Assembly: GCA_012064385.1 (NCBI GenBank)
Contig: QRDG01000859.1
Coordinates: forward strand, 1-64,000
Direction: 5' to 3'
Source of the DNA: Puccinellia tenuiflora
Taxonomy: Eukaryota > Streptophyta > Magnoliopsida > Poales > Poaceae
Length of the DNA stretch: 64,000 nucleotides
In this document: in pieces, positions 21,303-32,918 of the stretch
Position numbering within the stretch: the first letter of the stretch is position 1
How the letters are laid out: every line of letters starts with the position of its first letter
The notes under the pieces: generated by a model
Told to the model about the DNA's origin: nothing
Seen by the model: the letters and a program-made list of their open reading frames with translations, nothing else
Databases searched by the model: none
Program-made: the position numbers and the translations under genes

Positions 21303-21839
21303 TGTGAGGGTGCCCGCAATAATTCATGGGATAGCTAGCTCACCGGTTGTTACATGTATCTTTCAGCATGATAACACGTATCACCTGTTACAATTATTGC
21401 CACGTCAGAGCTAACTTAGAAAGCCACGATGGTTGTAACAATATTGACCTGATATTGAGATACTGAATCTTGTTTACTAATATAATTCGTTAAGCCAATG
21501 TTCCAACCGAATCGGTGGTTCAAAACAACTAGACGAAGATTATGACACGAAAATAATTGTTCAAAACCATTGAATCGTAAACACATGCATGAGGGGCATA
21601 TATGTTCGATTTGGGTAAAAAAAAAACAGTCAAAATGCAATTTCTAATTATGTATTATGTTCGAAAGTTTGCAATCCAGAATTTAAAATACCATTTTGAT
21701 TTATTCTGTGAAGATCCATAAAAAAAGATATTTGTGCAACCACTCGGGATCTCACCCTGCTAGACGCCAATTACGACAACACATTAAGTAGGACCTCGCA
21801 TCGCATCGCAGTGATCGCACTCGCACGCTTCGAGGAGCC
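21303..21839. other. Spacer between the kinase pseudogene and the BAHD gene
   Basis: AT-rich until ~21,740, then a GC-richer leader before the BAHD start. No gene is seen; it presumably contains the BAHD promoter and 5' leader. Confidence 0.4.
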
Positions 21840-23162
21840 ATGGCGCCAACGCTAGAGCAAGGAGCCTCTCCGCAGCTCACCGTCCTCGAGAGCGCCGTCG
21901 TAGCGCCCTCGCCGCCGGCGCCGGAGACAGCCTCCCTCCCGCTCACATTCCTCGACGTCTTCTGGCTCAACTCCCCGCCGGTGGAGCGCGTCTTCTTCTA
22001 CCGTCTCAACCCCGACGCCACCGACATCGCCGCCATCTTGTCCAACCTCAGGACCTCGCTGTCCCGAGCTCTCGGCACCTTCTACCCACTCGCTGGCCGC
22101 ATCCGCCTCACGCCGGAGACAGACTACCGCTACGAGCTGCACTACCAGCAGGGCGACGGCGTCTCCTTCACCGTGGCCGAACTCGATGCCGACGTCGACG
22201 CCCTGGCCGTGGACGAGCCGAGGGAGGTCGCCAGGATCTTACCTCTCGTGCCGCCGCTCCCGGACCGCGTGCTCGCCGTGCAGGCCACCGTGCTGCGGGG
22301 CGGCCGCGGCCTCGCCGTCGGCTTGGCCTTGCACCACGCTGCCTGCGACGGGTCCTCCTCCACGCGCTTCCTCCACACCTGGGCGTCGGCCGGCACCGGC
22401 GCCGCCCCGCCGTGTCCACCAGTCATCGACAGGACTCTCGTCAATGACCCTAGCGGCGGCCGCCGCCTGTACGACGTGGCGAGCACCGACGAGATGGAGT
22501 ACGTGAAGATGGCCGACGACCAACTCCTCGCCACCTTCACGCTGTCCAAGGACGACATACAGCGCGTGAAGGACGCCGTGGTGGCCGCCGGCGCGCCACG
22601 ATGCTCCTCGCTGGTTGCCACGTTCGGCTTAGTCTGGTCGTGCTACGAGCGAGCTAAGCACGGTTCAGCAGCAAGCAACGTCGGCGGCCGCGGCGAGACC
22701 TACTTCCTCTTCCCCGTCGACCACCGCGTGCGGATGAAGCAGCCGGGTCCCATGCACGCCGCCATGCACGCCGCGCCTAAGGACCGGCTCGCGGGGGCCG
22801 GCGCCGTTGGCCTCCTCGCCGCGTGCACGGCGGTGGCTTCGGCGGTCGAGAAGGCGGTGGGTGACGGCGGCATCGGGTCACCGGAGCTTTGGACGGAGAT
22901 GATAAGAGAGGCCCGCGTGTCCGGCGGCGGGGTGCTGAGCGTGGCGGGGTCGCCGAGGTTCCGGGTCTACGACGTCGACTTTGGGTTCGGCCGGCCGGCC
23001 AAAGTGGAGATCGTGTCCGTGGCGAGGACTGGCGCGCTGGCGGTGGCGGAGAGCCACCGGAGCAGCGGCGGCATGGAGGTGGGCATGTCTCTGCCGCTGG
23101 CTGGCATACGCAGGTTCAGAGAGTGCTTCCATGATGCTATGGCATGGCTTCATCAACAGTGA
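21840..23162 (+). CDS. BAHD acyl-CoA-dependent acyltransferase
   Basis: Open intronless frame of 440 residues, the usual family length. BAHD enzymes are cytosolic and transfer acyl groups from CoA thioesters to alcohols or amines in secondary metabolism. The catalytic HXXXD motif is HHAACDG at about 166-172. The structural DFGWG motif appears as DFGFGRP near residue 381. PLTFLDVFWLNSPPVERVFFY and ALGTFYPLAGRI are typical of the clade holding anthocyanin/phenolic-glucoside malonyltransferases. The start gives the normal N-terminus (LTVLESAVVAPSP). Odd point: after FPVDHRVRMKQPGP the sequence goes straight to MHAAMHAAPKDRL, so the YFGNC-type segment typical of that clade is missing without a frameshift. 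AATAAA-like signals follow near 23,381. The family is secure, the substrate unknown, and activity uncertain. Confidence 0.92.
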   Translation: MAPTLEQGASPQLTVLESAVVAPSPPAPETASLPLTFLDVFWLNSPPVERVFFYRLNPDATDIAAILSNLRTSLSRALGTFYPLAGRIRLTPETDYRYELHYQQGDGVSFTVAELDADVDALAVDEPREVARILPLVPPLPDRVLAVQATVLRGGRGLAVGLALHHAACDGSSSTRFLHTWASAGTGAAPPCPPVIDRTLVNDPSGGRRLYDVASTDEMEYVKMADDQLLATFTLSKDDIQRVKDAVVAAGAPRCSSLVATFGLVWSCYERAKHGSAASNVGGRGETYFLFPVDHRVRMKQPGPMHAAMHAAPKDRLAGAGAVGLLAACTAVASAVEKAVGDGGIGSPELWTEMIREARVSGGGVLSVAGSPRFRVYDVDFGFGRPAKVEIVSVARTGALAVAESHRSSGGMEVGMSLPLAGIRRFRECFHDAMAWLHQQ

Positions 23163-24559
23163 AGTGATGGGAGTATTTGGTCCAGTGAACCGGAGTGATG
23201 GTCCTGCAATAATATCAATAATGCTACATCGACGTTCGGTTGAGCTGTTTGCCGAGCATGGAGATCTTTATAAAACCGACTGCTTCCACATTATCTTGTA
23301 AGATCGACTAGTAAAGAGTATTAAGTCGAATAATATGAAGAGTAATCCTGCAGCTGCACACTTAGTTTCAGTTTCCTGAATAAACTGTCGAGCAGTGTGT
23401 GCACCTTGACATTAGCTAGTTTCAGTTCCTACTTTTCAGTATATTGGCTAGAACACGATGGGCGTCTTGGGATCGATGGCATGGCCAACGAGCGTTTTCA
23501 TTTAGCTATTTTGGTGGATCGATCTCTGAATCCATCTAAATAAAAACTGAGAAACAGAAAAGTCTGAAGTTGAGAGCGGCACAAATCCCTCGTGTTCCAA
23601 CGCGGTTTTCCCACCCGCCCTTGCGAGTTCCGGTCTTATCCCGGCCATCGAGTCCCGTTGGAGATCCGTGCTGCTACTTTTTGCAAAAAACTACCTGAAC
23701 ATTGTACAACTCTCGCCCCTATAGGTGGCCAAAGTGTACACGGTACATTCTATTCCCGTCCCAATCTCCTCTGCTCATCTCGTCTCCTTCGCATTACCCT
23801 CCAAATCACGGTGCCCCTGCCATGGCGAGCTCCAACCGCGTCAACTCTCCAAATCCGGCCACGATCTGGCGAGCTCCGACCTTGTTCCTTGGCCATGGTA
23901 GTCCTAGATCCATGCTTCTTCTAAGACAAGGACGTAAGATCTGAGGAGGTTGCTCCGCACCTGCATCTCCCGCTGCTCCATTATTCCCGCCGCCCGCTGC
24001 GGTGGCCGAGCTGGAGCACGACTGCTCCTCCTTCTTCTCGAGGAGCTGCAAGGGGAAGTTGGGCCGACGGCTCCGTCGGTGCTCCTGGAGATTTTCCCTC
24101 TTTATTCTCTTATATATTTTTCTATGCAAATTCGTTTCAGATTTGGAAAATATTTTAGACAACAGATTTGGGAATTATGAGAATGTGTTGTTTGAATGCT
24201 CCTTGATCTTGGAATGCCTTCGTTCCAGATCCGATTTTTCCATCCAAAATTAATTGTGAAGCTCAATCTTCGTTCCAAATTATCCATGGAATGAGACATT
24301 TCTTCACAATTTTTTTGTTGGACAAAACTAATGTACTCCTGGCCCTTCTTAATCATGGAAAAATTACCACAAAACTTTGCAATATATATTTTCAGCAGCA
24401 GCTTCATGATGACCAGATCGGACAAAACTGCTGGATGCTGGACCAAAGAGCGAGATAAGAAAATCTTGAGGGGATGCCTTGCAAACTACAAGGGACTGTC
24501 GGTTAAAAAATTGATGTAGTCTAAGGATGCTCTAGCGAAATGTACAACAATGATCTGGT
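23163..24559. other. Gene-free spacer downstream of the BAHD gene
   Basis: Contains the BAHD 3' region and a moderately GC-rich stretch at 23,580-24,090 with no recognisable protein. Short open frames overlap on both strands and are not credible genes. Confidence 0.45.
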
Positions 24560-24865
24560 CCAAAGTGGGGGCAATGGACCGCAGAGATAAGCCGGGTGGC
24601 CGCATGCCCAGGCGGGTTTGCTTTTCCGCTCGTGTTCATCTCACACTGAAATTCCCCTCCCTTGTTGTGTTCCTCCAATGACAAGTGGTATCAGGGCCGC
24701 GGTGTTCGCATTGATCCGTCTCGGAGCAATGCCAGGATTAGGAGACGACAACAACGACAAGGACAAGGGGATGCCCTCGAGAGCAAGGCGCTGTCCCGAG
24801 GAACTCGTCCAGGTCATGGGTGGGAATGTCGGTGGTGGCTGCAGGGAGCTGGTCCGGCGCTGGAC
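24560..24865 (+). repeat. LTR-retrotransposon scrap with a Met-type primer site
   Basis: TGGTATCAGGGCC at 24,689-24,701 is one base from the TGGTATCAGAGCC primer-binding site used by many plant Copia elements. The following ~90 bases (GCGCTGTCCCGAGGAACT, ATGGGTGGGAATGTCGG) recur in longer form at 31,840-31,960, so the scrap flanks both duplicated segments. Confidence 0.5.
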
Positions 24866-25289
24866 GCAACTATTACGTATTTTCACTCATAAGCACTGCT
24901 GCATATGAGCTGTACATTAATAAAACTATATTGTTGAAAACAGGTAACCCTTTATTATTTATATATATTTATGCGACAGAGTGCTACATACATGCACGCA
25001 CGCACGCAATACAAGCTCAAATATAAGCAACTGCAAGCCCAGCACCTTAATTATAGGACAAATACGAAAACAATCAAAAACACAAAACAATCCAACAGGT
25101 CGATATTCGACCGACACAACCGCGGGTGACATAAATTGGCCGAGAGTTAAGTAAATTCTCGGTCAACCAAGCCCTAGGCATGTCCCTTAATTATTTATTT
25201 ATACAATACCCTGCGACATACATGATACATACACACACATGCATGGCCACATGCATGCTTGTACGTATTACCTTACCTTACGTAGACTA

Positions 25290-25787
25290 CTAGTATGGGC
25301 TCTGCCCGTTCCAGTTGCCCGGCGGGCTGTAGCTGCAGATGATAAACACGCCGGCGCCGCCATCACAGACTACCCGGGCGCAGCCGATGGCCGTGGAGTC
25401 GCGCCACACCACCTGTGTGTAATGCCCGCATGACTCACCGGCCGGGGCTGAGCAGGAGTTGCTGCCGTGGTCGTAGTACTGTTTCTCGGCGACCCACCAC
25501 TTCACGGCATCCACCCCGGTCGCGACGGCCCCGCTGCTCCAGTAGAGGTTCTCCCCATATGGCCGGGGGGTCGGAGAGTGCGTCAGCTGGCAGTCGGCGA
25601 TGCGCTCGTCCGCGTATTTCTACGCCCACGCTGCCACCGTGTCATTCCACGACACCTCCCCGAGGCCCACGTCAGCGCGCGCCGCGTTGTGGGCTGCCAC
25701 GTAGTCCTGTGGCAAGTTTTGGGCTGTAACAACCATGCCGGACGCGAGAGCTAAGAGCAGTACTACGGCTAGCTTCGAGGACTCCAT
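25290..25787 (-). pseudogene. PR-1 pseudogene, copy A, single nonsense codon
   Basis: The frame from ATG 25,787 to the TAG ending at 25,290 has 166 codons, the same size as intact PR-1 at 430-927. It has a signal peptide (LAVVLLLALASGMVVTAQ), YGENLYWSSG, GHYTQVVW and the CAPE-like tail PPGNWNGQSPY. The only defect is TAG in WA*KYAD, where the family has glutamine (CAG). Everything downstream remains open, as expected of a recent loss. The TATA box at 25,888-25,894 is intact, so it may still be transcribed. Copy B carries the same stop, which therefore predates the duplication. The break is described only; a truncated ~56-residue product would lack nearly all of the CAP domain. Confidence 0.9.
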
Positions 25788-25887
25788 TGTGAAGCCTTGC
25801 GAAATCAAGGAAATTTGTAAGTGTGTGTGTGTGTGGATGAATGGATGTGTAATGATCGATGAGACAGGCTGCCACGGTGAGTCGTGT

Positions 25888-25894
25888 ATTTATA
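25888..25894 (-). promoter_or_regulatory. TATA box of PR-1 pseudogene A
   Basis: On the minus strand TATAAAT stands 100 bases upstream of the ATG, as in the intact PR-1 gene. It sits within GTGAGTCGTGTATTTATACT on the plus strand, a block shared with the other PR-1 promoters here. Confidence 0.7.
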
Positions 25895-25899
25895 CTACT

Positions 25900-28033
25900 C
25901 CACCAAGTTCGATGGCTATGCTTGGCGCTATTCTTTAACTGGAGGAAAAAAAATTATCTCGACGAGTTGTACTTGCAAATTCCAAATACATGTGCCCGTT
26001 GAAAAAACTCAACTAAAATAGTAAATGAAGTTCTAGTTTAAAAAAAAATTCAACACGTGTGAAGGAAGCGCAGGCATGTGCCAACTACGAAAAAAAAGGT
26101 GTTTTATTGGCAACAACTGGTCCGCTCCTTGAGTCCGTCAGACTGCATGGCACCTGTAACGTGTTACTTTATGAGCGATTACTCTGTCGATCGATGTGGA
26201 TTAGCTTCATGCTTTTGCAAGTGGGATGTGAAAAATATTATCATTCAGTCCGGCCGAAATGGGTGACACAATGGATCGATGCAAATTTTGAAATGGTTTA
26301 GTGGCTAGCACGCGTGTACGGTCTTTGGTTCGACTACCTGTAAATTCAGCTAAATGGCTCAGGCTTTACCTAATTTGCCAATAGGTCATTTTGGTATAGT
26401 CTGTACGGAACGAGATAATACATGTATTCTTTACCTATAAATACAAGGCTGCATTAACATATTGAGGGGACTTGCTAAAATCTAGAAAGCATACGCGGAG
26501 CCAAAGTGTCGCTATTTTGTTTGGCCGGCTATACATGAAAAGGTCCTATGCTGGACAGTTAAAATCTGTAAGTTTCTTTATCCGAGTTTGACTAAAAAGG
26601 CTCCAGGTACATAAATCTTTTTTTTAATCTAATGGGGCGGCATGATTGAATGACTTAAAACTAAGAAATAAAATAAAATAAAATAAAAGAAAGAGAGAGA
26701 TGGCAGCCACCATGTCCTCGGAAACAAAGCTGGCTTAATTTCCCACGTGCGTCCCTAAGAAAATAGAGCTGGATCACGTACCAACCTATGCATGTATAGC
26801 CTTGTTAGGAAACATAAGCTTAGATCAGATTGAAGTTGGCTGTTTATAAAAGTTAAGAGTTTATGTCGTTTTCCTAGTTCGTATTAGGCACGTCTCAGAA
26901 AAATAGAGCTGCCTCGCGTGTACATACTAGTTAAAAAAACAGAGCAAACCTACCGATGTACCCATCTCTCTTTTCCTTTCTCTTAGATTGAGTAGATCAT
27001 TTTTTGTACCACAGATAAATATTAGTAGCTTTACACGGAAGGAGAAAACTAGTAGGTGGCCGAGTAACTGTGACGGGTCACTGTATGTCAGGTCCCTAAT
27101 ATTTTTTTAAATACCAGTGATGTCGCTAAACTTACCCCGCGACTAATAAGCCATTATCAGTGGCATGACGGAATCCCAACAACCTGAACTGGCAGAAGTT
27201 ATCCGACGTAAAACTGGACGCATCCAAATGGACATATACGGTTTGATTAAACCAATCTCAAGAATGTTTCGATAATTTATGCAGACACTAGAGCTAAGAG
27301 CAATGTTGCAGCTAACTTGGGCAAGTACCCCATCTTCGCTAATGCTGCCTTACAAAATCAGGAAGATATATAAGTGTTTACTGTTGGACGGATGCGATTG
27401 TCTACCACCCTGATGCACAAGATCGATGGGTAGCTTCTCTAAGCGGCTAAGGTTGGAGTTACCGAGTTATTATATATACTTCATGTGCAGGAAAAAAAAT
27501 CCGTTGTAGCCACTATCGAACAACTCAATCCAATTAGTAAATGGAGACCTTATCATTTGCAAACAGTAACCTAAAACATGCGTTGAGCCATCCTAATCGT
27601 CTATCTCCATCACACATCCTAGTCATCGTCTATCTCCTTCCGATCTCTGTGTTCCATGTTGTGTATCCTCCATGCCTTAAGCTGGGCATACCACCATGCG
27701 AGTCCTTCCAATCGATGTTCTAGAGAAAACAGTGTTGAACAACTTAAAAGACAACACAAATATTTCAGCACACATACATCTTGTATAGCTGTGTCGATCC
27801 ATCGATTTGAAGCTAACTTATTAGTTAACAGAAAAGGGCTTATCCAATTCGTACAAATATTAACATGACTGGATACATGAACATAAACACAACCTTAACA
27901 AACCGACATAATAGTTGCTCTTAAGTGGTGGATATAAGATTAGCATTGACACCAGCTCAATGCTAAGAAAACGATATATCATCAACTTCGCTGTTGTAAT
28001 ACACATGCACCGTGTAAGTTAAATCTAAAACAA

Positions 28034-28034
<1 letters not shown>
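25900..28034. other. Gene-free sequence upstream of PR-1 pseudogene A
   Basis: No coding region is supported. There is an (AAAAT)n run near 26,665. A TATA-less remnant of the PR-1 promoter block lies at 27,409-27,442 (TGATGCACAAGATCGATGGG). The duplicated part ends near 27,470, where the second Helitron interrupts copy B. Confidence 0.5.

Positions 28035-28105
<71 letters not shown>
28035..28105. repeat. (TA)n microsatellite
   Basis: Uninterrupted TA dinucleotides for about 71 bases. Confidence 0.97.
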
Positions 28106-28108
<3 letters not shown>

Positions 28109-28327
28109 AAATAGTGGGATGCTCATGGTGATAGATACGCACCCTGAACCAGCCCTTGGATCACCCTATAGAGTAGTTTCCACCGCCGATGTACTTAACG
28201 CCGTTCCGTCCACCTGATTGAAAGAATGGGGCACGGTTCCATTCTTCGTTACTCAGCAGGGGAAACGGTTCATTTTCGCTAACTATGAATGGGCATGTTT
28301 TGTTTCTTCGATAACAAGTACGGGGCC

Positions 28328-28665
28328 GATTGCTTAAGAAAACAATTTGATTTTTTTTCTATCCCAATAATTTGGCCGCGTTGCTTAAGAATACAATTTG
28401 ATTTTTTTCTTTTTGGTCTCAATAATTTGGCCGATTGCTTAAGAAAGTGATTTGATTTTTTTTCTATCCCAATAATTTGGCCACGTTGCTTAAGAAAATA
28501 ATTTGATTTTTTTCTCTCAATAATTTGGCCACATTGCTTAAGAAAACAATGTTATTTTTCCTTTTGTGTCACAATAATTTGGCCACATTGCTTAAGAAAA
28601 CGATTTGATTTTTTTTCTTTTTTGTCTCAATAATTTGGCCGCATTGCTTAAGAGAACGACTTGAT
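28328..28665. repeat. Short tandem array, ~54-bp unit, seven copies
   Basis: TTGCTTAAGA recurs seven times with T-rich spacers and AATAATTTGGCC in each unit. The array is flanked on both sides by copies of GGGCATGTTTTGTTTCTTCG (near 28,291 and 28,731), so a larger duplication encloses it. Confidence 0.85.
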
Positions 28666-29043
28666 TTTTGCGCATGGGTCCAATGGTTCCTTTTTGCGTA
28701 TGGGTGTCCCCTTTTCGCTAACTATGAACGGGCATGTTTTGTTTCTTCGATAACAAGTACGGGGCACGGTTCCTTTCTTCGTTAATCAGCAGGGGAAACG
28801 GTTCCTTTATTCGACAACGAGAAGGGCACGGTTCATTTCTTCGCTAATCAGAATGGGGCATGGTTACTTTATTCGATAACGAGAACAAGGCCTGATTTCA
28901 ACCACTTAACAGGCGTTAACGGCAACACGAATCCTGAGACTAAATCCAATGGCCGGCGCCCTATGCGCAGCTACCACCACGGGCATAAAATCCGCGTCGA
29001 TGCATACTTGATATATATATATATATATGTATATATATCAAGT
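28666..29043. other. Repeat-rich spacer
   Basis: Short variants of CGATAACGAGAA / ACGGTTCCTTTCTTCG recur. A TA-rich inverted repeat able to form a hairpin lies at about 29,007-29,042. No gene is seen. Confidence 0.5.
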
Positions 29044-31308
29044 ATATATTCTGCAACCCCCCTTAAGAGGTTCTAGAATAGCTATTCTAGAACCCCTCCT
29101 AATCACCTTCTAAACCTGAACCGGAACCATGTCCGACCCAGCTGCCCAATGACCCCACGGCCCACCTACCCCCACCTTCTTCCCCCCACGCCGCCACCTT
29201 CTTCCCCACCTCCCGTGCGCCGCCACTGTTCCTCCCACCGGCCAGCGGCCACTGCTCTTTCCCGACGAGTCGCGCCCTGCTCCTCCCCCGTCGGATCCCG
29301 GCGAGGTCGACGGCGCCACCGCTGCCCCGCGCCTCCCGTCCGCAGAGAACGCCTCCCGCCCGACCTCTGCCGTCGTCGCGCGCCTCCCGCCCGCCCCACG
29401 CCCGCGCCCCTCCCGCCCGGCCTCTGCGGCTGGCACCTCTGCGCCTCCTGTCGAGGCCGCCGCGCCCGCTCGCCTCCCGGCAACCAACGAGCCGTCGTCC
29501 CCCAATCACGGAGCCGCCATCCTCCCGGGAACCTCCTCCGCCGCGCCCGCCCCCGGCTCAATCTCCTCCCGGTGGCAGCCCAGCGCACACCCCAACGCGC
29601 GCCGCCATGCGCCTCCCCTGCACGCACCACCCCGCCACCGTGAGCCTCCTCTGCGCCCGAGAGCCTGCCGCTGGCCGCCTTCCCTGGGCGCGCCGCGCGA
29701 GCTCGACCCCGGCTCCACTTCCTGCACCGCGTGCGCCCCTCCCCGGCTCCACCTCTGTCTCACCGTGCACCGCCTGCACGCCTACCTGGAACTCCGCTCG
29801 GAGAGGAGGTCGTGGACGCCTCTCGCTTCCTGGCCCCGCCCAGATGTGGCTGCCTCCAACACTGCTACTGCTCTGATGCGTTGTGGACCAGGGCGCTGCG
29901 CGCGACCGTGGCTCCCGGCCACTGAGAGTTGCCGTCCGATGCGCAGGCCCCGCCCCTCCCAACGCACGCCGCCGGTAGTCTTCCTCTTTGGCCGTTGGTC
30001 TGGACTGCTAGCAGCCTGGAGTCTGAACCCCAAGCCTGCGCGTGGGTTGGCATCTGTCACCACCATGCGGCGCCACGACCGGTCACGGCGCGCCGACCCA
30101 TGATGCCTCGCTGCTTGGTGCTAGTTGGGGCGTGCGCTATCCTATGCCATTCCCTGCTCGGTGCCGGAGGCTCACCTGCGCACCGCCGACGTCCGGTACT
30201 GGCGTACTGCTCCATCTCGTCGTAATCCCATGGCCCGGGCTGCAGCGCCAATACCATAGCGGGAGCTTCGTGCGGCCTCCCATGGCTGTGCATGCTAGGA
30301 GTCCACCACGCCGGCACTAGAAGTCCGCCATGTCGTTTCTCGGAGTTCATGTTCTATGGAGGGCGCACTGAACTCCCAAACCGTGCAGCCATGGACTCCC
30401 AGGCGTGCCGCTGGCACGGGAGTCTAGCTTGAGTGGGTGGCGCGGGCATGATGGCGTGCAGCAAGCGGAGTCGATGACAGAAAATAGAAGTTCATTTTTT
30501 TGTTCGAACAAGTTCAGTTTATGTAATGCGCGGAGTTCACTTTTTTGTCGCTAAAAATGTTTTCAGTTTATCAGCGTGAAAATAGAAGTTCACAATCTGT
30601 TGTCACAAAGTTCAGAAGTTCATTTTTGTCGCCTCGAGTTCACTTACGTATCCGATAGAAATTCACTTCCTTGACTAGCGAAGTTCAGAAATGATCCAAT
30701 TACGAAAATCAAACAGGTCAAAAAAAAAAAATCAAACAAGTCGAAAACATGACGAAGAGCGTTCATCTGGTGCTCCGTGAAGAAGTTCACTTATGTGTTC
30801 GGAAGAAGTTCACAGATGCAAAGTGTGAAGTTCAGAAAAAACGAGAATTCTAAAACAACAGAATTATGTATATTTAAAACTGCTCTTAAACCGTAAGGAA
30901 TTTCGAAAAAGTGCGTGAGATAACAAAGTTGCGGATTTTTCATAGCTTTCCAACGGCGTATCATTTGCATCAATCCGATAAACGGTTTGAAAATGGTGAC
31001 CAAAATACGGTACGGACGCGAAAATAGTGTTAGTATATTTGAATTTTTTTAAAAACCGTAACTAATTTCGAAAACCCGTGAAAATGAAAAAGTTTCGTAA
31101 TTTCCATAGTTATCCAACGGTATATCACATGCATCATTCCGATAAGCGGATCAAAAATCGCACTAGAAAATTTTCCCGTGAAGGTGGAGAATCAGTCTGT
31201 TCCGTCAGGAAGTTCACATTAGCATTAAATGAAGTTCATCAACATTGCGAGGGAAGTTCAGAAGTGGTTACAGAATAGCTATTCTAGAACTAGTTCCAGA
31301 ATAGCAGA
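29044..31308. mobile_element. Unclassified DNA element with palindromic ends and AGTTCA iterations
   Basis: The left end has a perfect 26-base palindrome with half-site GGTTCTAGAATAG at 29,068-29,093. The right end at 31,270-31,308 has AGAATAGCTATTCTAGAACT and GGAACTAGTT-type complements, so the termini are related inverted repeats. The interior is a GC-rich block (29,100-30,450) and an 800-base stretch with about fifteen AGTTCA motifs. TA-rich sequence on both sides hides the target duplication. No transposase was found. Confidence 0.5.
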
Positions 31309-31499
31309 CCTATATATATATATCCTTATAAATTTTAGATAAACACCACATGAACACCTACACGAAAATATATCTATTGACACCAGCAAAATGAATATCA
31401 TCAGCAGGCTCTTATTCTAGCTAAAGCAGAAGTATGCATCAAGTGTAGTGTCATCAGATTTGGATTAAGGGAACCCATTAACTGAAGATGCAACCCAGT

Positions 31500-31840
31500 A
31501 ACTAAGTGACGTGGGTGTACCCTGCGGGTGTACCACGATGAGGATACCTGGTGCATATTCAGATTACAGCCCATGGGACAACCCATTATGGAGGCCCACG
31601 TCGAAGGATAGAGCCCAAGCTAAGGGGAAACCCTGAGGCGGTTCAATCTTCCCTAACTTGTAAAACCGGGTCGGTAGAGAAGTCTCGGGACCCAGACTCC
31701 TATATAAAGGCTGGGAGGCCCGCCGACCTAGGTTACGCACTTCCTGATCACCAAAACCCTAGCTCGCCATTGTAGCTCCATTGTCAACCTTGAGATCAAT
31801 ACCAGACAAGAAAGACGGCGTTGGCTTCGTCGCCGGAGCA
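31500..31840 (+). repeat. LTR fragment of a retrotransposon
   Basis: CCTATATAAAGGCTGGGAGG near 31,710 looks like an LTR TATA region, followed by CCAAAACCCTAGCTCGCC and TTGAGATCAATACCAGAC, wording common at grass LTR 3' ends. No second LTR or coding domain is present. Confidence 0.5.
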
Positions 31841-32918
31841 TGGCGCTGTCCCGAGGAACTCATCCCGGCGGTGGTTGCGGCTAGGCCTCCGGCGGCAGAC
31901 CTCACCCACGGCGCAAGAAGGTCTAGGACATGGGTGGGAATGTCGGTTGCAGCGGGATCCGGCCGGTGGCGGCGGGGAGACGGTGCGGTGGGCCACTGAA
32001 ACTAACTCAGTCCGGGTTAGGTAGGGTTTGGTTAGCTCCTCTCGATCCCCTATCTTTCTCCTCTGGACGCAACTATTACGTATTTTCATTCATAAGCACT
32101 GCATATGAGCTGTACATTAATAAAACTATATTGTTGAAAACAGGTAACCCTTTATTATTTATATTTATGCGATACGGTGCTACATACATGCACGCACGCA
32201 ATACAAGCTCAAATATAAGCAACTGCAAGCCCAGTACCTTATAGGACAAATACGAAAACAATCAAAAACACATTACAATCAAACAGGCCGATATTCGACC
32301 CACGCAGGCGCGGGTGACATCAATCGACCGAGAATTAAGTAAATTCTCGGTCAACCAAGCGCTAGGCTTGTCCCTTAATTATTTATTTATACAATACCCT
32401 GCGACATACATGATACATACACACACATGCATGGCCACATGTATGTATTACACTAGTGGAAAACGGGGCAGTAGTCCCGGTTCCAGACGGCCTCTAGTCC
32501 CGGCTGGGCAACCCGGACTACCAAATCGGGACTAGAGCCCCCCCCCCTATAGTCCCGGTTGGCTACGAACCGGGATTAGAGTGCCTCCCACGTGGCCACG
32601 GGCGAGCCCGCGGGCTGGATGTCTTTAGTCCCGGTCCGTGTTACGGACCGGGACTACCCTTAGGCCTTTTTTTTTCTTTTATAATTTTTTTCAGAATTGC
32701 ACGGACCGGGTGTCGTGTACTGTGTTTAGTGCCGGGGTTTTGGATAGTTTCGGAAACACGTCGATACGTCGATATAAATTATATTGTACTATGATCACAC
32801 GTTGATGCATATATATAACACACTTACAAATTAATTGTAACACATGAATTTGTCGTCACGTTTCCGTACACAAAGTACTCAAATGCATTAATTATACATG
32901 CATGAAATCATAGTACAT

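Larger units (their letters stand above)
24780..27470. repeat. Segmental duplication, copy A
   Basis: This ~2.6-kb segment matches 31,840-63,772 in the same orientation once four transposons are removed from the latter. Much of it is nearly identical: about two substitutions and one A-run change over ~1.2 kb next to the PR-1 start. It contains a PR-1 pseudogene and ~1.7 kb of upstream sequence, and is the empty site for every insertion in copy B. Confidence 0.9.

Noticed and set aside
22142..22621. Open frame of 159 codons antisense to the BAHD gene
   Set aside because: It is a GC-rich shadow of a well-supported gene and has no features of its own.
24102..24446. Minus-strand open frame of 114 codons
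   Set aside because: AT-rich, no motif, no promoter or homologue recognised; treated as chance.
29099..30350. Many overlapping open frames on both strands
   Set aside because: High GC makes stops rare in every frame; no frame shows family motifs or a plausible gene structure.
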